In this document: piece after piece, positions 1 to 9,243 of the stretch | Layout of the letters: every line of letters starts with the position of its first letter | How positions within the stretch are numbered: the first letter of the stretch is position 1 | NCBI RefSeq assembly: GCF_000293885.2 | Contig: NZ_CP010945.1 | Span: 2,934,001-2,998,000, forward strand | From: Pseudomonas fluorescens NCIMB 11764 | Lineage (GTDB): Bacteria; Pseudomonadota; Gammaproteobacteria; Pseudomonadales; Pseudomonadaceae | Direction of reading: 5' to 3' | DNA: 64,000 nt | Translations under genes and position numbers: made by a program | The notes under the pieces: generated by a model | The model's input: the letters and a program-made list of their open reading frames with translations, nothing else | Database searches by the model: none | Told to the model about the DNA's origin: nothing

Positions 1-528
1 CTGAAGTTCAACCATTTCCGTAATGAGTCCAAGGTCCGCATGAGCGATGGCAAACGTGCCGAGGGCGATTACAGCAACTCGGCAGTGAGTGCGATCGTAG
101 AAGGTGGCCGCAATATTGATCTCGGGGATGGCTGGTTCGCCCAACCTTCTGCCCAGGTATCCGCGGCCGTCATCCAGGGCAAGAACTATCGTCTGGACAA
201 CGACATGGAGGCCGAAGGTGACCGCACACATTCGTTGCGCAGCAAGCTGGGCGTCATGGCCGGTCGAAGCATCGACCTGGGTAATACTCAGATGCGTCCA
301 TACGGGCGGGTAGCGGTGGTTCATGAATTTGCATCGAACGACAACAACGTGCGGGTCAACGGAAACACGATCAATACCAACCTTGCGGGCACCGGTTTTG
401 AAGCCGGTGTCGGGTTGACAGCTTCGTGGTCCGAGAATTTGCGTTTTGATGTCGGTGTCGATTACGCCAAGGGTAAAAATATCGAACAGCCAGTGGCCGT
501 CACCTTTGGTGTGAACTATCAGTTTTAA
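1..528 (+). CDS. Autotransporter beta-barrel domain, 3' part only
   Basis: The reading frame is open from the first base, so the gene begins outside the window; 175 codons plus stop are visible. The sequence alternates polar and hydrophobic residues in short strands rich in Gly, Asn and aromatic residues, and ends in ...VNYQF, the terminal-Phe signature recognised by the BAM complex. This is typical of the C-terminal 12-strand translocator barrel of type V autotransporters, which inserts in the outer membrane and exports the upstream passenger. The passenger type cannot be told from here. A hairpin terminator follows directly. Confidence 0.85.
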   Translation: MKFNHFRNESKVRMSDGKRAEGDYSNSAVSAIVEGGRNIDLGDGWFAQPSAQVSAAVIQGKNYRLDNDMEAEGDRTHSLRSKLGVMAGRSIDLGNTQMRPYGRVAVVHEFASNDNNVRVNGNTINTNLAGTGFEAGVGLTASWSENLRFDVGVDYAKGKNIEQPVAVTFGVNYQF

Positions 529-540
529 AGGTGAGGGACG

Positions 541-568
541 AAAAAACCGCTATAAGCGGTTTTTTTTC
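541..568. terminator. Bidirectional rho-independent terminator
   Basis: A perfect stem (ccgct/agcgg, extended by A:T pairs) is flanked by A and T runs on both sides. It can therefore end the autotransporter on the plus strand and the convergent Ig-like gene on the minus strand. Confidence 0.85.
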
Positions 569-587
569 GTTCTGCCTGCTGCGTTTT

Positions 588-1805
588 TTAGCTTTTGGAA
601 GGGGCTCGTGCAACGACAGTCCATTTATTGGATTCAGCCATTTCATCTTCCGTCAGGGCACTGATTTCATAGGTGCTCCCGACTGTCAGATCATTTTGGA
701 AAAAGGCCCATCTGCCCTCACCGTTGGTGGTCTCTGATTTTTGTTGGGTAACGCCGTTGAGCTTGATCTTGACCGCGCTGTTCGGCGTGAAGTCGCCCCT
801 GGCAATAAACCAGTTCTCGTTTATGTTTCCGCCATCAGAAATTACGTTTCCGTCGACATCATATATACGGGTGTTTGTCGGTGCTGCGGTGGCCGCTTCC
901 ACGGTAACCGTGTACGGCCCAGCCGTGCCTCCACCGGTGTATTTTGCGGTGACGGTGAAGGCGTAGGTGTCGTTGGTCAGCAGGCCTGTAGGGTGTTTGT
1001 AGCGACCGGTTGTTGCATCCACGGTCGCTTCACCCAACGTTACGCCGTCTTTGAAGACTTCAACCTTCGCCCCCTTTTCACCTTCGCCTTCCACAAACAG
1101 CTCGGTATCGCTTGTCGTGGAATTATCCGGAATCACGGTCCCGGCCGCGTTGGTGATCTTGTCGAGGGTTACCGGCTCGATACCTTCCTCTATCACGGTG
1201 AACTTGAAAGGGGTCGACACGTTGTTGTTGGAACCCTTGATCGTGATGCTGTAGGAACCGGGTTTCAGGTCTTTCAGTTCGACCGTGTATTGTCCGCAGG
1301 CATTGGCTAATCCCGTTTCAAGTGGAGTATCGCCGTTAAACGCTTGAGCATTTTGATTCGGGATCGAATTGCCGTTGATGATGACTTCTGTAGCGCTGAT
1401 GATGTCATCTTCGGCAATCGGGTTCCCGTCGCTGAGTACTTCGTTGATGATCGGCGTCGCGGTAGCCGCCGTAAATCTTTTGGGCAGTGACGAAGGGTTG
1501 GGACTCCATTGGCCTACGGCGCGTACGCTGTAGCAATCGAAGTTCTTCAAGTCGAGCAGCGGGCTTTCAAAATTGCCAAGATCGTCGGTGTCTGCTTCGC
1601 CCAGTTTTTCCAGCAGGTTCATGATCGAAACTTTGTTTCTCGGTTCAGCGTTGATGCCGGAAACTTTGATGGCCGTTTCGTAAGTAGTCCTGTTAACGAC
1701 GGAAACGCCATTACGATCGACGATCGTGCGGACTTCTAATAAGAGATTTTCTTCAACCAGCTCGTTGGACGTCTGCGATGGATTGTTCGAGGGAAAATCG
1801 GTCAT
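588..1805 (-). CDS. Ig-like repeat protein, cytoplasmic start, function unknown
   Basis: About 405 residues, rich in Thr, Asn, Gly and Val. At least two Ig-like beta-sandwich repeats can be seen in the second half, each with a pattern like 'G..V.V..DG...G.ATVD...G.Y.......L..DTYAFTV', followed by a last repeat with 'GDFTPNSAVKIKLNG'. Such modules normally occur in adhesins, but there is no signal peptide, lipobox or membrane segment. The frame also opens two codons earlier at 1811, but the GGAG ribosome site lies 8 nt from the inner ATG at 1805 and only 2 nt from the outer one, so I chose 1805. It is convergent with the autotransporter. I cannot assign a function; it may be secreted by a non-Sec route or be a decayed adhesin module. 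Confidence 0.7.
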   Translation of the reverse strand: MTDFPSNNPSQTSNELVEENLLLEVRTIVDRNGVSVVNRTTYETAIKVSGINAEPRNKVSIMNLLEKLGEADTDDLGNFESPLLDLKNFDCYSVRAVGQWSPNPSSLPKRFTAATATPIINEVLSDGNPIAEDDIISATEVIINGNSIPNQNAQAFNGDTPLETGLANACGQYTVELKDLKPGSYSITIKGSNNNVSTPFKFTVIEEGIEPVTLDKITNAAGTVIPDNSTTSDTELFVEGEGEKGAKVEVFKDGVTLGEATVDATTGRYKHPTGLLTNDTYAFTVTAKYTGGGTAGPYTVTVEAATAAPTNTRIYDVDGNVISDGGNINENWFIARGDFTPNSAVKIKLNGVTQQKSETTNGEGRWAFFQNDLTVGSTYEISALTEDEMAESNKWTVVARAPSKS

Positions 1806-1968
1806 GATCATGACTCCGGTTGGTCAAGGGGACGGAGTGATTTAAGGCCTCGAGCAGTTGAGTTGGCTACTGTCAGAAATAACAGGTTTGATGGGGTTTC
1901 CGATGAGCGGAGGGGGCGATGATGGAAGTTGAAAGAGGACTTATCCGCTATTAATAGCGAAGAGAGTT

Positions 1969-2364
1969 TCAGGATTTACGCAACGTCTTCTGCCGAACGA
2001 TGTAGATCGTCACCAGCACCGCACTGGTCAGCATAAAACCGCGCGCCCACGGCAGGGGCACCAGGTAACACGACAACAGAATGCTCACCCACATAAGGCC
2101 AATCGCGTAGACCTTGCCCTTGAGCGGAATGCCGTTGCCGTCGAGGTAGTCGCGAATCCACGGGCCCAGCCGCGGATGCTCCACCAGCCAGCTATAAAAG
2201 CGCGGTGAACTGCGAGCGAAGCACGCGGCCGCCAGTAGCAGGAAAGGCGTGGTGGGCAACACCGGCAGGAAAATCCCGATCACCCCCAGCGCTACGCTCA
2301 GCCAGCCGATGGCCAGCAGCCCGTAACGCAACATCAGGGAGCGGTGGCCTATGGGGTTGTCCAT
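1969..2364 (-). CDS. YbaN-like DUF454 inner-membrane protein
   Basis: 131 residues with about three hydrophobic segments (roughly residues 12-45 and 85-122). It contains the DUF454 signature: 'LGVIGIFLPVLPTTPFLLLAAACFARSS' split over residues 22-50, then 'HPRLGPWIRDY'. Family members are small inner-membrane proteins of unknown biochemical role, often near purine or haem genes. The length is normal for the family. It lies 10 bp downstream of the UPF0149 gene on the same strand, so the two are probably co-transcribed. Confidence 0.8.
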   Translation of the reverse strand: MDNPIGHRSLMLRYGLLAIGWLSVALGVIGIFLPVLPTTPFLLLAAACFARSSPRFYSWLVEHPRLGPWIRDYLDGNGIPLKGKVYAIGLMWVSILLSCYLVPLPWARGFMLTSAVLVTIYIVRQKTLRKS

Positions 2365-2374
2365 AGGCAGAACC

Positions 2375-2962
2375 TTAGTGGTGACGTGGCTTGAGGATCG
2401 CCGGTTTTTCGTCTGGCGCGTTGCACAGCAGGTACAGCGCGGTCAGGGCTTCCGGGATCTGCACGATCATGTCGTCCATCAGGTTGGCGTCTTTGGCGAT
2501 GTCTTCGAACTCAGGCTGTTCGTCGAACAGGCCGGAACCGACCATGATCGGCAGCAGCATTTCGCTGACTTCGTCTTCGGCGGTTTCGAACCAGGCGGCT
2601 TCGCGCAGGAACACGCCTTCCATGAAGCCGATGCACCAGCCGCGCAGGTCGGAGTCATCCGGCTCGTCGCCAAGGTCGAGGTCGCATGGCAGCTCGAACT
2701 CTTCATCGGATGCCAGTTGGCGAGCGATGTGGGCCTTGAGGGCCAGCAGGGTGGATTCGATCGCTTCACGCTCGGTGTCGTCGGCGTAATGCGGCTCTTC
2801 GGCGAAGAGGGCATCGATCCATTCGCGGTCGGGAACGCTTTCGGAACAGATCGACAAGGCGGTGAGGTAGCCGTGGGCGGCCACGTAGTCCAGCGCCTCG
2901 TCATGCAGTTCATCAGCGTCGAGGAAGACTTGCAGGCGGGTTAGTTGCTCAGCGAAGGACAT
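2375..2962 (-). CDS. YecA/YgfB-like UPF0149 family protein
   Basis: 195 acidic residues, helical, with the family motifs 'CDLDLGDEPDDSDLRGWCIGFMEGV' (split over residues ~113-137) and a C-terminal 'ALYLLCN'. It lacks the C-terminal SEC-type zinc tail seen in YecA proper. The frame extends upstream to 3121, but that extension runs into the REP palindrome; the start at 2962 (MSFAEQLTRLQ) has an AAGG about 10 nt upstream and gives the usual family length. Function is not established; it is a conserved gammaproteobacterial family. Confidence 0.8.
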   Translation of the reverse strand: MSFAEQLTRLQVFLDADELHDEALDYVAAHGYLTALSICSESVPDREWIDALFAEEPHYADDTEREAIESTLLALKAHIARQLASDEEFELPCDLDLGDEPDDSDLRGWCIGFMEGVFLREAAWFETAEDEVSEMLLPIMVGSGLFDEQPEFEDIAKDANLMDDMIVQIPEALTALYLLCNAPDEKPAILKPRHH

Positions 2963-3059
2963 TAAAGGGCTACCTTGGGAATTAAACAGATGCGGGAATT
3001 CTAGGCCTTCTTGAGCACTCAGGCCAGCCGCGCGGGATATTTGCAACGCTGGGACCTCA

Positions 3060-3181
3060 CAAACACCGCAATCCCTGTGGGAGCGAGCCTGCTCGCGATG
3101 AGGTCGGTACATCCAATACATTTATCGCCTGACATGCCGCCATCGCGAGCAGGCTCGCTCCCACAGGGATTGCGGTGTTTG
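3060..3181. repeat. REPIN: two REP sequences in inverted orientation
   Basis: A 41-bp arm at 3060-3100 is repeated as its exact reverse complement at 3141-3181, with a 40-bp spacer. Each arm carries the core 'gtgggagcgagcctgctcg' typical of P. fluorescens REP family elements. It sits between recQ and the UPF0149 gene. Confidence 0.9.
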
Positions 3182-3372
3182 TCCTTATGTGTCTTCTCAG
3201 CGGCGCCCTTTGCAAGCGAGGCCTCGGGTATACTCCCGCGTTTTGTGATGCCCTGCTGGCGTCGCGGCTGAAATGTGAAGCGTCATGCAATGTGCACTTA
3301 CGATTTGTCAGTGCAGTCTTGCGGATCCTGACCCAGCCTTGCAGGGATGTTTCGGTGATTTTTGGAGTTTTT

Positions 3373-5499
3373 ATGCTCGAACAGGCTCAACGCGTCCTCA
3401 AGGACATCTTCGGCTACGACAGTTTCCGTGGCCGTCAGGGTGCGATCATTGAGCGCGTGGCCAGTGGCGGCGACGCCCTGGTACTGATGCCTACCGGTGG
3501 CGGCAAATCCCTGTGCTTCCAGGTGCCGGCGCTGTTGCGCGAAGGCCTGGCGGTGGTGGTGTCGCCGCTGATCGCGCTGATGGACGACCAGGTGGCGACC
3601 CTCGAGGAACTGGGCGTCGCCGCCGCTGCGTTGAACTCCACGCTGAGCGCCGAGCAACAACGCGACCTCGCCGCGCGGATCAAACGCGGTGAAGTGAAAA
3701 TGCTTTATCTGGCGCCTGAGCGTCTGGTCCAGCCGCGCATGCTGGCCTTCCTGCAAAGCCTTGAAATCGCCTTGTTCGCCATCGACGAAGCGCATTGCGT
3801 GTCGCAATGGGGTCACGACTTCCGCCGCGAATACCTGCAACTGGGTCAGTTGGCGGAGTTGTTCCCCAACGTCCCGCGCATCGCCCTCACCGCGACTGCC
3901 GACAAGCGCACCCGGGAAGAGATCGTCGATCGCCTGCATCTGCAGAATGCCGAACGCTTCCTCTCCAGTTTCGACCGTCCGAACATTTTCTATCGCATCG
4001 TGCCCAAGGAACAGCCGCGCAAGCAGTTGTTGGCGTTCCTCGCCGAACGACGCAGCGATGCCGGCATCGTCTATTGCCTGTCGCGCAAAAAAGTCGACGA
4101 AGTGGCGGTGTTCCTCAGCGAGCAAGGCTTCCCGGCCCTGCCGTATCACGCCGGTCTGGCCAACGAAACCCGTGCCCACCACCAGAAGCGCTTCCTCAAC
4201 GAGGAAGGCCTGATCATGGTCGCCACCGTGGCATTCGGCATGGGCATCGACAAGCCCAACGTGCGTTTCGTCGCGCACCTCGATCTGCCGAAATCCCTTG
4301 AGGCGTACTACCAGGAAACCGGGCGCGGCGGCCGTGACGGTCTGCCGGCGGATGCGTGGATGGCCTACGGCCTGCAAGACGTGGTGATGCTCAAGCAGAT
4401 GCTGCAGAACTCCGAAGGTGACGAGCGTCACAAGCGTCTGGAGCAGCACAAGCTCGACGCGATGCTCTCCCTCTGCGAAGAAACCCGCTGCCGGCGTCAA
4501 ACCTTGCTGGCCTACTTCGACGAAGACATGCCCGAGCCGTGTGGCCACTGCGACAACTGCGTCGACGGCGTACAGACCTGGGACGCCACCGAGCCGGCCC
4601 GTCAGGCGCTCTCGGCGATTTACCGCACCGGTCAGCGTTATGGCGTCGGCCATCTGGTGGATGTGTTGTTGGGCAAGGACAACGAAAAAGTCCGCAGCTT
4701 TGGCCATCAGCATCTGTCGGTATACGGTGTCGGCAAGGCGATGGGCGAGAGTGAGTGGCGTTCCCTGTTCCGGCAGCTGGTGGCCCGTGGTCTGGCCGAT
4801 ATCGATCTCGAAGGCTACGGCGGCCTGCGCCTCAGTGACACCTGCCGGCCTCTGCTCAAAGGCGAAGTGACGCTGGAATTGCGCCGCGACCTCAAGCCGC
4901 AAACCACGGCGAAAAGCAGCAAGAGCCAGGCGAGCCAACTGGTCCGTGGCGAAGAGCGCGAACAGTGGGAAGCCTTGCGTGCCTTGCGTCGCAAGCTCGC
5001 CGAAGAGCACGGTGTGCCGCCTTATGTCATCTTCCCCGATTCGACGTTGCTGGAAATGCTCCGCAGCCAACCGACTTCGCTGTCGGAAATGGCCACGGTC
5101 AGCGGCGTCGGTGCACGCAAACTCGAACGGTATGGCGAGGCCTTCCTCGAAGTGCTCGGTGGCCAGGTCGAGGCACCGAAAGTGGTGGCCGACGTGCGCC
5201 ACGAACTGATCACCCTCGCTCGGGCCGGCATGACGCCGCTGCAAATTGCCGGTCAATTGCAGTGCTCGGAAAAGAATGTCTACACCATGCTCGCCGAAGC
5301 CATTGGCAAGCAGCAGTTGTCGCTGGAACAGGCGCTGGACCTGCCCGAAGACTTGATGGGCGAAGTCCAGGATGCGTTTCTCGACGGCGAGGGCGAGTTG
5401 CCGCCGGTGGCGGAGATTGCCGCGCTGTTCGCCGGTCGCGTGCCGGAAGGTGTTTTGTACTGTGTTCGAGCCGCGCTGCAATCGGAATTCGAGATCTGA
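3373..5499 (+). CDS. recQ: ATP-dependent DNA helicase RecQ
   Basis: 708 residues, a full-length RecQ. Visible in order: helicase motif I TGGGKS (residues 41-46), motif II DEAH (138-141) followed by [10 protein letters not shown], the second RecA-like domain with ARGININE-finger region '[10 protein letters not shown]', the RQC zinc site ('CEETRCRRQ' and 'CGHCDNC'), the winged-helix part, and a C-terminal HRDC domain (about residues 530-610). The enzyme unwinds DNA 3'->5' in recombination repair. The open frame extends upstream to 3175, but the ATG at 3373 has GGAG five bases upstream and matches the normal RecQ N-terminus ([19 protein letters not shown]). Confidence 0.97.
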   Translation: MLEQAQRVLKDIFGYDSFRGRQGAIIERVASGGDALVLMPTGGGKSLCFQVPALLREGLAVVVSPLIALMDDQVATLEELGVAAAALNSTLSAEQQRDLAARIKRGEVKMLYLAPERLVQPRMLAFLQSLEIALFAIDEAHCVSQWGHDFRREYLQLGQLAELFPNVPRIALTATADKRTREEIVDRLHLQNAERFLSSFDRPNIFYRIVPKEQPRKQLLAFLAERRSDAGIVYCLSRKKVDEVAVFLSEQGFPALPYHAGLANETRAHHQKRFLNEEGLIMVATVAFGMGIDKPNVRFVAHLDLPKSLEAYYQETGRGGRDGLPADAWMAYGLQDVVMLKQMLQNSEGDERHKRLEQHKLDAMLSLCEETRCRRQTLLAYFDEDMPEPCGHCDNCVDGVQTWDATEPARQALSAIYRTGQRYGVGHLVDVLLGKDNEKVRSFGHQHLSVYGVGKAMGESEWRSLFRQLVARGLADIDLEGYGGLRLSDTCRPLLKGEVTLELRRDLKPQTTAKSSKSQASQLVRGEEREQWEALRALRRKLAEEHGVPPYVIFPDSTLLEMLRSQPTSLSEMATVSGVGARKLERYGEAFLEVLGGQVEAPKVVADVRHELITLARAGMTPLQIAGQLQCSEKNVYTMLAEAIGKQQLSLEQALDLPEDLMGEVQDAFLDGEGELPPVAEIAALFAGRVPEGVLYCVRAALQSEFEI

Positions 5500-5584
5500 A
5501 TTTCAAATCCCGGACAGGGTTGTATTGATGTAACGATTCAGTACATAGCAAGCCTTGCCTCTGGGCAAGGGTCATGCTTAGCTG

Positions 5585-5597
5585 ACTAATAATTAGT
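5585..5597. promoter_or_regulatory. A+T-rich palindrome, candidate MarR operator
   Basis: actaat-a-attagt is a perfect 6-bp inverted repeat around one central base, 35 bp upstream of the MarR-family gene. MarR/SlyA dimers bind A+T-rich palindromes like this and often repress their own promoter. The assignment to this regulator rests only on position and symmetry. Confidence 0.5.
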
Positions 5598-5631
5598 TTT
5601 TCTCTTATTTCAGTCTAACCATGAGTGTTTT

Positions 5632-6066
5632 ATGCCGTTAACCGATCAACACCGCTTTGGCATGCAACTGGCCCAGATGTCGCGCGGCTGGCGTGCCGAA
5701 CTGGACCGCCGTCTGGCCGGTCTGGGTTTGTCCCAGGCGCGCTGGCTGGTGTTGCTGCATCTGGCGCGTTTCGAAGAGGCACCGACCCAGCGCGAACTGG
5801 CGCAAAGCGTCGGCGTCGAAGGGCCGACCCTGGCGCGATTGCTCGACAGTCTGGAGAGTCAGGGCCTTGTCCAGCGTCAGGCCGTGGTGGAAGACCGCCG
5901 GGCGAAAAAAATCCTCCTCTGTGCCCCGGCCCGTCCCCTGATCGAACAAATTGAAACCATTGCCACTCAACTGCGTCACGAGCTGTTTGAAGGCGTCGAC
6001 GAGGCGGATTTGAAGGTCTGCATGCGCGTTCACGGGCACATCCTGGCCAACCTGGAAAAATCTTGA
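5632..6066 (+). CDS. MarR/SlyA-family transcriptional regulator
   Basis: 144 residues. The winged helix-turn-helix spans about residues 45-110 with 'QARWLVLLHLARFEEAPTQ', the recognition region 'GVEGPTLARLLDSLESQGLV', and the wing 'RQAVVEDRRAKKI', the DxR signature of MarR proteins. Flanking helices would form the dimer interface. It resembles SlyA-type regulators of exporters, stress or virulence genes. Its target is unknown: neighbours are recQ and a FimV-like gene, so autoregulation through the upstream palindrome is the most likely local role. The ribosome site (TGAG, 6 nt) is weak. Confidence 0.85.
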   Translation: MPLTDQHRFGMQLAQMSRGWRAELDRRLAGLGLSQARWLVLLHLARFEEAPTQRELAQSVGVEGPTLARLLDSLESQGLVQRQAVVEDRRAKKILLCAPARPLIEQIETIATQLRHELFEGVDEADLKVCMRVHGHILANLEKS

Positions 6067-6194
6067 GGCAGAACCGGGTGTAAGGTTTTTGAGATACCCC
6101 GTTCGGCAGACTATAAAGAACTACTAGGCAATATCGTGTTCGTACCGGATGTGCGAACACGCACCGGTTGGTTCTGGTTATCTAAGGGATGCTC

Positions 6195-7949
6195 ATGCTC
6201 GAGAGTTGGCACGTTGTAATGCGCTGGTGCGCCAGGCTGGTTCTGGCGGGTGGGGCCGTGACTTACTCTGCATTCGCCCCTGCTTTGGGCCTGGGAGAAA
6301 TCACCGTGCATTCGGCGCTGAATCAACCGCTGCGTGCCGACATCGATCTGGTGGATGCTGCCGGTCTGGAGGAGGGCGATCTGTCCGTCAGTCTGGCGAC
6401 CGCGGACGAATTCAGTCGCGCCGGTGTCGAGCGGGTGTTCTTTCTCAATGACCTGAAGTTCACGCCCATCCTGCGGGGCAACCGCAGTCTGATCCGGGTG
6501 AGCTCCAATAAAGTCGTCAACGAACCTTTCCTGAATTTCCTCGTGCAGCTCAATCAGCCCAATGGGCGTGTGCTGCGCGAGTACACGGTGCTGATCGATC
6601 CGCCGGGCACGCCGGGGATCGTGCCGGTGACTGACGAACCGGTCGCCAACTCCCCGAACTCTCCATACCCGAGCGTCAAACCGGCCGTTGCACCGCCCGC
6701 CGCGGCCAAAAAAACGGCCCCTAAAGTTGAACAGCCCGCCGCGCCCGTCATTGATCCCGTCGCCGAGCAATTGGCCGCCAGCGTGCTACAAAACCAGCAA
6801 CTGCAAAAAAACGTCGATGAACTGAATGCAAGACTTCAGGTCCAGGACGAACAGATCACCGGTCAGAAAAAACAGATAACCGAGCTGCAAACGCAATTGG
6901 CGGAGGCCCAGGCGCCCCCGGTTACGCCTGAGGTTATCGCGCCAGCCCCGGTCGCGTTGCAAGCGCCCGAGACCTCCAACTGGCCAATGATCATCGGATT
7001 GTTGGCGTTGGTGTCATTGCTGTTGCTGGGCTGGTTCGTTCGTCGCCAACGACAGCAGGTTCCCGTCCAGGCCGAGGATCCTCCCGTTTTGCCGTCGCGA
7101 CACGAGCCGGTACTCGATCAATCCGTGGAGCCGTCAGCGAAGCCCGCCCCACTGACATCTGCGCACGAACATCATGATGAAACGCCGTCAGGGGATGTAC
7201 TGGAAGGCGTCGGCATCTACCTGGCCTATGGTCGTTTTTCCGAAGCGGCTGGCTTGTTGCGCGATGCTTTGGCGAAGGAACCACAGCGCACGGATCTGGC
7301 CGTGCAGTTGCTGGAAGTCCTCGGCAAGCAAGGTGACGGGCCCGCCTATGACGTCCAGGAAAACAGCCTGCGAGAGGCCGGGTTCGATGCTCAGCAACTT
7401 CAGGACATTCGTGCCCGCTACCCGAAACTGGCCAATGCGGTGCCAGTGGCTGCAGCGACAGCCATCACAACACCGGTGAAATCCGAAGAATCGCCAGGCG
7501 ACGAGTTCCAGCTGAATCTGGATGACCTGTCGATGGATTCCAACTGGGACCTGGTCAGTCCGTTTGAAAACACTAAACCCGCGTACAAACGACCCGAGGT
7601 TGCCGAACCTGCGTTCACCTCGAACCTGCACGTGATGCCCGATGTGTTCGAGATGCCTGAAGAGCCGACATTGGACGAGCCTGAGTTGGAGTGGGTCGCG
7701 GAACCTGACTCACAGTCTCTGGACGACGATTTTCTCAACGAGTTCAAGGATGCCGACCCGTCATTCGAGCTTGAAGCGCTGAGCCTGGAACCCGCCGTGC
7801 CGGACAACGCAGGCAAACTGGAACAGGCTCAGAACTGTATCGATGACGGCGATCTGAACAGTGCCATCGAGCTGCTGAACGAATTGCTCAAGGACGGCGA
7901 TGAGCCGCTTAAACAAACCGCTCGGACATTGTTGGCCGGTATTCGCTGA
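6195..7949 (+). CDS. FimV-like peptidoglycan/pilus-associated protein, short form
   Basis: About 584 residues. The N-terminus has a membrane/export segment followed by the FimV N-terminal domain ('GLGEITVHSALNQPLRADI', residues ~33-140), a Pro/Ala linker, a coiled coil (about 195-235: QLQKNVDELNARLQ...QITELQTQLAEAQ), one transmembrane helix ('WPMIIGLLALVSLLLLGWFV'), an acidic cytoplasmic region, and a C-terminal TPR-like FimV end ('DDGDLNSAIELLNELLKDG'). I see no clear LysM domain and it is much shorter than classical FimV (about 900 residues). It is not next to truA, so it is probably a FimV paralogue. Related genes have been misnamed iron transporters. AAGGG lies 6 nt before the ATG at 6195; an ATG two codons earlier is less well placed. 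Confidence 0.75.
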   Translation: MLESWHVVMRWCARLVLAGGAVTYSAFAPALGLGEITVHSALNQPLRADIDLVDAAGLEEGDLSVSLATADEFSRAGVERVFFLNDLKFTPILRGNRSLIRVSSNKVVNEPFLNFLVQLNQPNGRVLREYTVLIDPPGTPGIVPVTDEPVANSPNSPYPSVKPAVAPPAAAKKTAPKVEQPAAPVIDPVAEQLAASVLQNQQLQKNVDELNARLQVQDEQITGQKKQITELQTQLAEAQAPPVTPEVIAPAPVALQAPETSNWPMIIGLLALVSLLLLGWFVRRQRQQVPVQAEDPPVLPSRHEPVLDQSVEPSAKPAPLTSAHEHHDETPSGDVLEGVGIYLAYGRFSEAAGLLRDALAKEPQRTDLAVQLLEVLGKQGDGPAYDVQENSLREAGFDAQQLQDIRARYPKLANAVPVAAATAITTPVKSEESPGDEFQLNLDDLSMDSNWDLVSPFENTKPAYKRPEVAEPAFTSNLHVMPDVFEMPEEPTLDEPELEWVAEPDSQSLDDDFLNEFKDADPSFELEALSLEPAVPDNAGKLEQAQNCIDDGDLNSAIELLNELLKDGDEPLKQTARTLLAGIR

Positions 7950-7993
7950 ACCACTATCATGGCGACGCCCTCTGGTTCAGGAGTTCCCTCGTC

Positions 7994-8281
7994 ATGACCG
8001 CGCACAAACCGGAAATCGTCATCACCTACTGCACGCAATGCCAATGGCTGTTGCGTGCCGCGTGGCTGGCGCAAGAGCTGCTCAGTACCTTTGGCGATGA
8101 CTTGGGCAAGGTGTCGCTGGTGCCTGGCACCGGTGGTGTGTTTCACGTTTTCTGTAACGACGTGCAGATCTGGGAGCGCAAGGCGGACGGCGGTTTTCCG
8201 GAGGCCAAGGTGCTGAAGCAACGGGTCCGCGATCAGATCGATCCGGACCGCGACCTCGGGCACAACGACCGCACTCAGTGA
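7994..8281 (+). CDS. SelT/SelW/SelH (Rdx) family redox protein
   Basis: 95 residues with the thioredoxin-like CxxC pair in 'ITYCTQCQWLLRAAW' near the N-terminus and the family's 'PGTGGVFHVFCNDVQIWERKADGGFPE' block (split over residues ~44-70). In animals and some bacteria the second Cys is selenocysteine; here both are encoded by Cys codons. Likely a small cytoplasmic thiol-redox protein with no known partner. The 3' end overlaps the convergent DMT transporter gene by 7 bp. Confidence 0.9.
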   Translation: MTAHKPEIVITYCTQCQWLLRAAWLAQELLSTFGDDLGKVSLVPGTGGVFHVFCNDVQIWERKADGGFPEAKVLKQRVRDQIDPDRDLGHNDRTQ

Positions 8282-9168
8282 GACGCGGCTTCGGCAGTGA
8301 CCGTTTTCTTGCTTGAACCGCCGGAGAGCCTGCTGGTCACCACAATCGCAACGATGATCAAGGCGCCGCCGATCAGCATGCGCAGCGTCGGGTTTTCATT
8401 GAACAGCAGCCACGCCATGGTGATGCCGTACACCGGCTCCAGCGCAAACACCACGGCGGCGGTGCGCGCCTTGATCACCGCGAGGCTGGCGACGAACAGG
8501 CTGTGAGCGACGCCGGTGCAGAAAACCCCGAGCAGGCCGATCCACAGCCAGTCAATGGCACGGACTTCGCTCAACTGAGGCGCCGCCACTGGCAGCAAAC
8601 ACAACGCGACCACCACGTTCTGGCACAGCGCCGCCTGTACCGGCGGAATTCTTGCGGAGCTGGCCCGGTTGGTCAGGGACAGTAGCGCGAACAGTAAACC
8701 GGAGCCCATCGCCCACAACAGGCCGGTGGTGGCGCCGCTGGCAAGATCGAAATCAGGCGTGACCAGCACCAGCCCGACACTCACCAGCACCACCAGCAGG
8801 ATTTCATTGGCGCGAATCCGCTCGCGGAAAACAAGCCCTTCCAGGATCACGGTAAATGCCGGAAAACTGGCGAAACCCAAGGTCGCGATCGCCACACCTG
8901 CGACCTTCACCGCGATAAAAAAACTCACCCAGTGCCCGGCCAGCAGCAAACCGCTGAGCAGCAGGCGGCGCCAGTCCACGGCTTGCAGTTTCTGCCAGCG
9001 CGTCTGGCTGGCGAACCGCGCGAAAACGGCCAGGGCGAGCACGGCAAAGGCAGCGCGACCGAAGACGATGACGGCGGGGGAGGCGGCGGCGAGTTTGCCG
9101 AACACACCGGTCAGGCCAAACATCAGAGCGCCGATATGCAAAGCGCCGAGGGCGGTACGGGGAGTCAT
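8275..9168 (-). CDS. DMT-superfamily (EamA) transporter
   Basis: 297 residues with ten predicted membrane helices arranged as two EamA repeats (residues ~5-135 and ~145-280). The second repeat contains 'FALEPVYGITMAWLLFNENPTL', a hallmark of the family ahead of the last helices. Members export amino acids, metabolites or drugs across the inner membrane; the substrate cannot be read from sequence. It lies 75 bp downstream of an AraC-type regulator on the same strand, which may control it. Confidence 0.85.
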   Translation of the reverse strand: MTPRTALGALHIGALMFGLTGVFGKLAAASPAVIVFGRAAFAVLALAVFARFASQTRWQKLQAVDWRRLLLSGLLLAGHWVSFFIAVKVAGVAIATLGFASFPAFTVILEGLVFRERIRANEILLVVLVSVGLVLVTPDFDLASGATTGLLWAMGSGLLFALLSLTNRASSARIPPVQAALCQNVVVALCLLPVAAPQLSEVRAIDWLWIGLLGVFCTGVAHSLFVASLAVIKARTAAVVFALEPVYGITMAWLLFNENPTLRMLIGGALIIVAIVVTSRLSGGSSKKTVTAEAASH

Positions 9169-9243
9169 TGCGATCCTTGACAGTGAACCAAACGGAGTAC
9201 ATTGAACCGCGTGAGAACAGTTATGTCTGTCGTCAGGCTCGCA

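Noticed and set aside
3298..5481. 727-codon open frame antisense to recQ
   Set aside because: Shadow frame in high-G+C DNA; composition rich in His/Gln/Arg without any domain, while the plus strand encodes a complete RecQ.
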